28,026 nucleotides of DNA from Pirellulales bacterium. Lineage in GTDB: Bacteria; Planctomycetota; Planctomycetia; Pirellulales; Thermoguttaceae. The notes under the pieces are model-generated. The model was not told where the DNA came from. It ran no database searches and saw only the letters and a list, made by a program, of their open reading frames with translations. Below are positions 23,771 to 28,026 of the stretch, in pieces. Both the position numbers and the translations under genes were made by a program. Location of the stretch: assembly GCA_030642635.1 (NCBI GenBank), contig DAOWNK010000007.1, forward strand, positions 1 to 28,026. Direction: 5' to 3'. Positions within the stretch are counted from its first letter, which is position 1. The number at the start of each line of letters is the position of its first letter.

Positions 23771-24532
23771 ATGGAAAATCAAACGCCGGATTTCGGGTAT
23801 CTCGACAAAACGGTCGAGTTGCTGCGCAAGGTCGAACGCGAGCAGCAGGAAAACATCGAAAAGGCGGCCGGGTTGATGGCCGACGCCATCGGGCAGGATC
23901 GGTTGATCAACGTTTACGGCGGCGGCGGGCATACCACACTGGTGATGGGCGAGATGTTCTTCCGGGCAGGCGGCCTGGCCAACATCAACCCGCTAATGGA
24001 AACCGGACTGTCGGTATTCAACCAGGCGCTGAAATACCTTGAGTTGGAGCGATGTGTCAACTACGGTCGCAGCATCGTGAAGTATTTTCGCCTGCAGATA
24101 GACGACGTTCTGTTGATCTTCCACAATATCGGCATCAACGCGGCCACGATCGACGCCGCCATGGAAGCCAAGGAGCAGGGCGCCAAACTGATCGCCGTCA
24201 GCTCCTCTCGTTGGCAGCAGCAGATGCCGGCCGATCACTTCATCCGACACCCAAGCGGCAAGAACCTGTTCGATCTGGCCGATGTCTGCATCGACGACTA
24301 CAACGAGGTCGGCGACTGCGTGGTCGACGTGCCGGGCTTCGATACGCCGATCGCGCCGAACTCGAACATTATTGATTTTTACATCGCCCATCGCCTGGAG
24401 ATTGAAACGGTGCGGCAGTGTGTCGCACGAGAAATCGAGCCGCCGATATGGCGGAGCGCCAATGCGCCGGGCGGCGACGAATTCAACGCGCGATTCGTCG
24501 AGAAGTATTCACCACGCGTGAAAATGCTATGA
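23771..24532 (+). CDS. SIS-domain protein (phosphosugar-binding)
   Basis: 253 residues from the ATG at 23771 (an upstream in-frame start at 23726 is inside the repeat and rejected). The SIS fold is visible: an N-terminal helix (LLRKVEREQQENIEKAAGLMADAI), the glycine-rich loop INVYGGGGHTTLVMGEMFFRAGG (46-68), DDVLLIFHNIGINAATIDAAMEAKEQGAKLIAVSSS (about 115-150) and a late DYNEVGDCVVDVPG. It fits the uncharacterised SIS proteins that bind phosphosugars, related to sugar isomerase or MurR/GlmS-type modules; no regulatory HTH is present. It is cytoplasmic. Within this cluster it may isomerise or deaminate a phosphorylated sugar made from the imported substrate (inference). A REPIN-like repeat begins 21 bases after its stop. 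Confidence 0.85.
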   Translation: MENQTPDFGYLDKTVELLRKVEREQQENIEKAAGLMADAIGQDRLINVYGGGGHTTLVMGEMFFRAGGLANINPLMETGLSVFNQALKYLELERCVNYGRSIVKYFRLQIDDVLLIFHNIGINAATIDAAMEAKEQGAKLIAVSSSRWQQQMPADHFIRHPSGKNLFDLADVCIDDYNEVGDCVVDVPGFDTPIAPNSNIIDFYIAHRLEIETVRQCVAREIEPPIWRSANAPGGDEFNARFVEKYSPRVKML

Positions 24533-24552
24533 GGTATTAAAACAGATAATAC

Positions 24553-24610
24553 GTAGGGTGCGTGAAACGCACCGGATACAAGATGTTGTGGTGCGTTTCA
24601 CGCACCCTAC
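24553..24610. repeat. REPIN-like inverted repeat (GTAGGGTGCGT family)
   Basis: Arms 24553-24573 and 24590-24610 are 21 bases and perfectly complementary, around a 16-base loop. Each arm contains GGTGCGT/ACGCACC. It differs from the 2911-2978 copy by GAA versus GCA in the small loop, changed on both arms. Confidence 0.9.
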
Positions 24611-24635
24611 CAATCTTTGCCACTGTGGACGACTT

Positions 24636-25436
24636 ATGACAACGACGACATCACTTGATACCGGCGACGCCTTGGCCGCCCTGCTGCGCAAGTATGCGGT
24701 CCAGCCGGCTGGGCCGTGGCGGCTGTGCAACGGCCGCCGACCACCGGAATGCGACACCGATGGCGTACTGGTGCTCGTGCCCGGATGGTCGCAATGTGAT
24801 GCCGATTTGCCCGAGCAAACTGTCCCGTTGCGGCCGTGGCGAAGCGAGCAGCGGTTCATAGAGTTGAAGCGATTGGTCGACGAACAGACGATCGTGCCCG
24901 TTTTGATGTGCCGTTTCGCCTGCCTGACCGACGGCAATGCGATGCCGCTGGCCGCAACGCTCTATCGCGAGTTCGACCTGGCCGAATGGTTGGTCGGCGC
25001 TTCGATCACGGGAATCTATGCGGCCATCGATTGTTGTCGTGCGGCCAACGTGATCCTGCGGCTGTCCAACGACGTCGTTTGCAGCGTGGAAACCGGCGTC
25101 ACGCTTCCGCCGGGTTCGCCGATGCACGATCGTCACGAGTTGATCGCCCGGCGCGGCGTGGCCTCAGATCGCGCGGTCGATACCCAGGTGGCGCAAAGTT
25201 CGATCTCCGCCTGGACCGACTCCGGCACACAACAGTACACCGACACCGACGCCGAGTTGTTTGGGCTTGGCCAGGATCAGGTTAGCCTGGCGAGATCGGC
25301 CTACGAGGCATTGCGCAATCCGGAATGCGTGTCCAAACTCCGTGCGGAACACGTGCGGCTGCGGCAACTGGTTGAATTGGCCTACGAATCGGACCGGCTG
25401 CGGCAACGTATGGCCGTGGAGGGAGTATACGCATGA
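24636..25436 (+). CDS. Unknown protein coupled to the Gfo/Idh gene
   Basis: 266 residues from the ATG at 24636; a start at 24558 lies in the repeat and is rejected. No domain that I recognise. Visible features: no signal peptide or membrane helix, a middle segment LVGASITGIYAAIDCCRAANVILRLSNDVVCSVETGVTLPPGS, DRHELIARRGVASDRAVDTQVAQSSISAW and a helical C-terminus (SLARSAYEALRNP...LRQLVELAYESDRLRQRM). Its TGA overlaps the next gene's ATG (ATGA at 25433), so the two are translationally coupled and probably work together. The segment order resembles the C-terminal half of Gfo/Idh-type proteins (substrate-side) without the Rossmann start, a weak impression only. Role unknown; sugar metabolism is inferred from context. 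Confidence 0.7.
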   Translation: MTTTTSLDTGDALAALLRKYAVQPAGPWRLCNGRRPPECDTDGVLVLVPGWSQCDADLPEQTVPLRPWRSEQRFIELKRLVDEQTIVPVLMCRFACLTDGNAMPLAATLYREFDLAEWLVGASITGIYAAIDCCRAANVILRLSNDVVCSVETGVTLPPGSPMHDRHELIARRGVASDRAVDTQVAQSSISAWTDSGTQQYTDTDAELFGLGQDQVSLARSAYEALRNPECVSKLRAEHVRLRQLVELAYESDRLRQRMAVEGVYA

Positions 25437-26503
25437 AGCCGCTAAAGATCGCCATGTTGTCGCTAACGCACGGCCACACGCGCAAATACTTCCAGACGCT
25501 CAAGGACTCTCCGAAACTCGACTGGGTGGCTGCCTGTGCCGAAGACGATACGGTCGAGCGACGGTTTCGGCAGGCCGTCGAAGGCGTCCCGTGCTACCGC
25601 GACGAACAAGAGATGTTCGACCGGCATCCGGAGATCGAAGCTGCCGTACTGGCCTCTGCCAACAACGAGCATCTTCGCCAGGTTAAGGCATGTGTCCAGC
25701 GCGGCGTCCATGTCCTTTCGATGAAGATTCCCACATTCGATCTGGATGAGTACGACCAAATGATCGAGCTGGTGGAGCAGGCCGGGTTGGTTTGCCAGGT
25801 CGAGTTGGAGTTGCACTACAACCCGGTAGTACGGCGATTGAAGCAGCTTGTAGCCGAGGGCGCCGTCGGCCGGATTCGCTCGATTCAGGCGACGAATATC
25901 ACTTTGTCGCCGGTTTGGGCCTTTCCATGGCAGGGCGTGCCGGAGCAAAGTTTCGGAAAGCGTGTTCCGCTGGCCGACGGCGACGGGCGTTTCTGCGGCG
26001 GGGCGCTGTGCGACCATCCACACGTCTTCGATCTGATTCGCTGGCTGACCCACAGCGATTTCGAGCACATTTACGCCGAAGTCGCACCGAATATCCGCAC
26101 CGACCTGGAGGTTGAAGACCTGCTTGTGGTCAACGGCAAGATGGCCGACGGCTGCACGTTCCTTTTCGATCCGTCGTGGTCGCGCCTTGAAAATCGCTTT
26201 TCGGAGCCTGGCCCAGGCTGGGAAATCTTCCCAAAGCGAATGGAGGTCAACCTGACGATCGGCGGCGAGAACGGCACTATGGTGGTCGACTGCTTTGGAC
26301 CGAACGTTTATCACAACGGGGCGCCAGGCGAGCCGGCGGCAGTTCGGCAGAGTTTTTCTTGTCGGGACGCCACATGCCCTGGTGGCTGCTGGGCATTTCA
26401 ATGGTGGCGACCACGTTCTCGGCCGGTACGCCGAACCTGGTTACCGACATCGTGCGTCAGAACGGTGTCGCCGGAAACTGGCTGTGGTGGTCGTTTCTGC
26501 TGA
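25433..26503 (+). pseudogene. Gfo/Idh/MocA oxidoreductase, 3' end lost at a deletion junction
   Basis: The ATG overlaps the previous stop. Residues 1 to about 300 are normal for the family: a Rossmann start (KIAMLSLTHGHTRKYF), RHPEIEAAVLASANNEHLRQVKACVQRGVHVLSMKIP (MKIP in place of the usual EKP), GRIRSIQATN, and GGALCDHPHVFDLIRWL with the catalytic-type D/H residues, then TIGGENGTMVVDCFGPNVYHNG. From about 26332 the protein text becomes Arg/Cys/Trp-rich nonsense up to 26503, because the DNA has switched to a symporter gene in another frame. About 80-100 C-terminal residues are missing. Before the damage it would be an NAD(P)-dependent sugar dehydrogenase/reductase. Loss of the C-terminus, where FADEM...-type helices close the fold, likely makes it unstable. 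Confidence 0.8.
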
Positions 26504-27839
26504 CCGGCATGATGACCGTGTTCATCTACGCCAAGCTGTGGCGGCGATCCGGCGTGATGACCGACGTCGAGTTCTACGAGTTGCGCTACAGCGGCCGTCC
26601 GGCGGCCTTCTTGCGGGGGTTCAGGTCACTCTACCTGGGTGTCTTGTTCAACGTCATCAGCATTGCGTCGGCTACGTTGGCGGCCTGTCCGGTCTGTTGT
26701 CCCACGAGGTTGTCCAGACGAAACTCTCGATCCTTCCTGATTTCAACGACACGGGTCTGGTGGTTGCCGTGTTTATCGTCCCTCTGACCGTACAGTGGTG
26801 GAGCGTCTGGTATCCGGGAGCGGAGCCGGGTGGCGGCGGGTACATCGCGCAGCGGATGCTGGCGGCGAAAAACGAAACGCATGCCACCGGCGCCACGCTC
26901 CTTTTCAACGTGGCCCACTACGCTCTGCGGCCCTGGCCGTGGATTCTGGTGGCGCTGGCGTCGATTGTGGTCTTCCCCACGTTGGAATCGCTTCAGGCGG
27001 CGTTTCCACATATCGATTCGAGCGTGGTGAAGCACGACCTGGCCTATCCGGCCATGATGACCTTGCTGCCCGGCGGGCTGCGGGGCCTGGTGCTGGCGTC
27101 GCTGATGGCCGCCTATATGTCGACGCTGTCTACTCTCCTGAACCTGGGTTCTTCGTACATAGTGAATGACTTCTACCATCGTTTCGTTCGGGGCGACGCA
27201 AGCGAAAAGGAATTGGTCTTCGTGGGACGCATTGTGATTCTCTTGACCATGATTCTCGGAAGTATCATGGGGCTGTGGCTCAACAATGCGGTACAGGTGT
27301 TCCACATCATCTTGCAGATCGGTGCGGGCACCGGACTCCTGTTCATCCTTCAATGGTTCTGGTGGCGGATTAACGCCTTCAGCGAGATCACGGCGATGGT
27401 CGTCTCGTTTGCCGTCGCCGTCTACTTCGAGTTCTTCTGCAGTACGGACGTTGCCGACTGGAAGAGATTGGTGTCCGGGATATGTGTTACGACGGCCGCG
27501 TGGATGCTGGCGACCTTCTTGACCCGGCCCACCGAGGAAGCAACGCTTCGTCGTTTCCATCGCCTCATTCGTCCAGGCGGCCCCGGCTGGCGAGCAGTGC
27601 ATGAACGAGCCGAGGCGGACGGCGACACGATCGACTGCTCGGGTGAGACCTGGAGCGTGCCAGTTGGAATCCTTTGCATGATTACCGGATGTTTTGCCGT
27701 ATACAGCGCGTTATTCGCTACCGGCTACTGGATCTACGGCAACTATGTGCCCGCAGTCGTGTTGACCTGCGTAGCTGCCGCATGTGTCGTGCTGTTGTTC
27801 CGCACCTGGCGCATTGTCACGGATCGAAAGTCCGGATGA
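26332..27839 (+). pseudogene. Sodium:solute symporter (SSS family), 5'-truncated with an internal deletion
   Basis: Frame one begins at the junction with GGSSAEFFLSGRHMPWWLLGISMVATTFSAGTP, the standard loop and second membrane helix of planctomycete SSS proteins; the start and first helix are absent. It runs through YAKLWRRSGVMTDVEFYELRYSG to NVISIASATLAA near 26680. There the sequence jumps to another frame at VGGLSGLLSHEVVQTKLSILPDFND, skipping the region that normally carries about 80-90 residues (two helices). Frame two continues intact through WWSVWYPGAEPGGGGYIAQRMLAAK, GGLRGLVLASLMAAYMSTLSTLLNLGSSYIVNDFY (the sodium-site helix 8 region) and several helices to RKSG and the TGA at 27839. 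Intact, it would import a sugar or similar solute with Na+. As read it cannot make a whole transporter. Confidence 0.85.
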
Positions 27840-27900
27840 TGTATTTGGACGTTGTGCCCACACGGCTAATCGTGCGTCCCAGGAACGATTGACCGGCTTT

Positions 27901-27924
27901 TACCACATACCACATACCGCATAC
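27901..27924. repeat. Short 7-bp tandem repeat
   Basis: TACCACA-TACCACA-TACCGCA-TACC: three and a half copies of a 7-base unit between the symporter and the last gene. Confidence 0.6.
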
Positions 27925-27929
27925 CATCC

Positions 27930-27958
27930 TTACATTTGATCGATAATTTGCTTATACT
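27930..27958 (+). promoter_or_regulatory. Possible promoter of the last gene
   Basis: A good -10, TATACT (27953-27958), with a weak TTACAT 17 bases upstream (27930-27935). The leader to the ATG at 27999 would be about 35 bases. Confidence 0.4.
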
Positions 27959-27998
27959 GAATTGTCAGGTTGCTATTGAACTCTTTTTGGGGAGTGTT

Positions 27999-28026
27999 AT
28001 GGCTCGTAAAGTATTAAATCGCAAGG
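27999..28026 (+). CDS. Start of an unidentified gene (partial)
   Basis: ATG at 27999 is preceded by TTTTTGGGGAGTGTT, a strong ribosome site (GGGGAG), and a plausible -10 box. Only nine codons are visible (MARKVLNRK), basic and start-like. Function cannot be told. Confidence 0.55.

Noticed and set aside
26631..27602. 323-residue open frame opposite the symporter
   Set aside because: His/Arg/Gln-rich text typical of the antisense of a membrane-protein gene; no motif.

Overview
The window reads as a chromosomal segment of a planctomycete, probably from a metagenome assembly. The best taxonomic evidence is the first protein: it begins with the planctomycete extracellular-protein signature (CEQLEERQLLSG, residues 35-46). 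A Lpg1974-like outer-membrane barrel with a Cys-rich stretch, the gene order and the many intergenic palindromes agree with this. No tRNA, rRNA or CRISPR array was recognised.

Layout. Positions 1-5283 (minus strand): a large mosaic surface protein (M23 peptidase, pesticin-like muramidase, alpha/alpha-toroid repeats) that runs off the left edge, a small coiled-coil envelope protein, and a 666-residue lipoprotein lipase/esterase. The first two share an almost duplicated promoter. Positions 5736-12409 (plus): outer-membrane barrel protein, PfkB-type sugar kinase, pyruvate phosphate dikinase, a frameshifted thioredoxin-like exported protein, and a nitroreductase. Positions 12465-16191 (minus): a DUF433 antitoxin-like gene with an internally deleted DUF5615 toxin remnant, arginyl-tRNA synthetase, and a URO-D/corrinoid-methyltransferase-type protein. 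Positions 16536-18142 (plus): ECF sigma factor and a membrane protein likely to be its anti-sigma partner. Positions 18298-21570 (minus): a single-chain Type IIG restriction-modification enzyme interrupted by one in-frame amber codon. Positions 21655-27839 (plus): a decaying sugar-related cluster with a transposase scrap, a LacI-type regulator without its DNA-binding domain, a TIM-barrel hydrolase-like protein, a SIS-domain protein, an unknown protein translationally coupled to a Gfo/Idh/MocA oxidoreductase, and a sodium:solute symporter. The last two are joined by an apparent deletion, and the symporter has a second internal one. A new gene starts at 27999.

Two themes stand out. First, the gaps hold at least six families of short palindromes. 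Several are built as two hairpins inside an outer inverted repeat (REPIN-like), some with arms that differ in sequence yet remain fully paired, and they sit mostly just after stop codons. Second, an unusual number of genes from about 10.9 kb to the end are damaged (frameshifts, amber, small deletions). This suggests either real genome decay or assembly and consensus error, and read mapping would separate the two.
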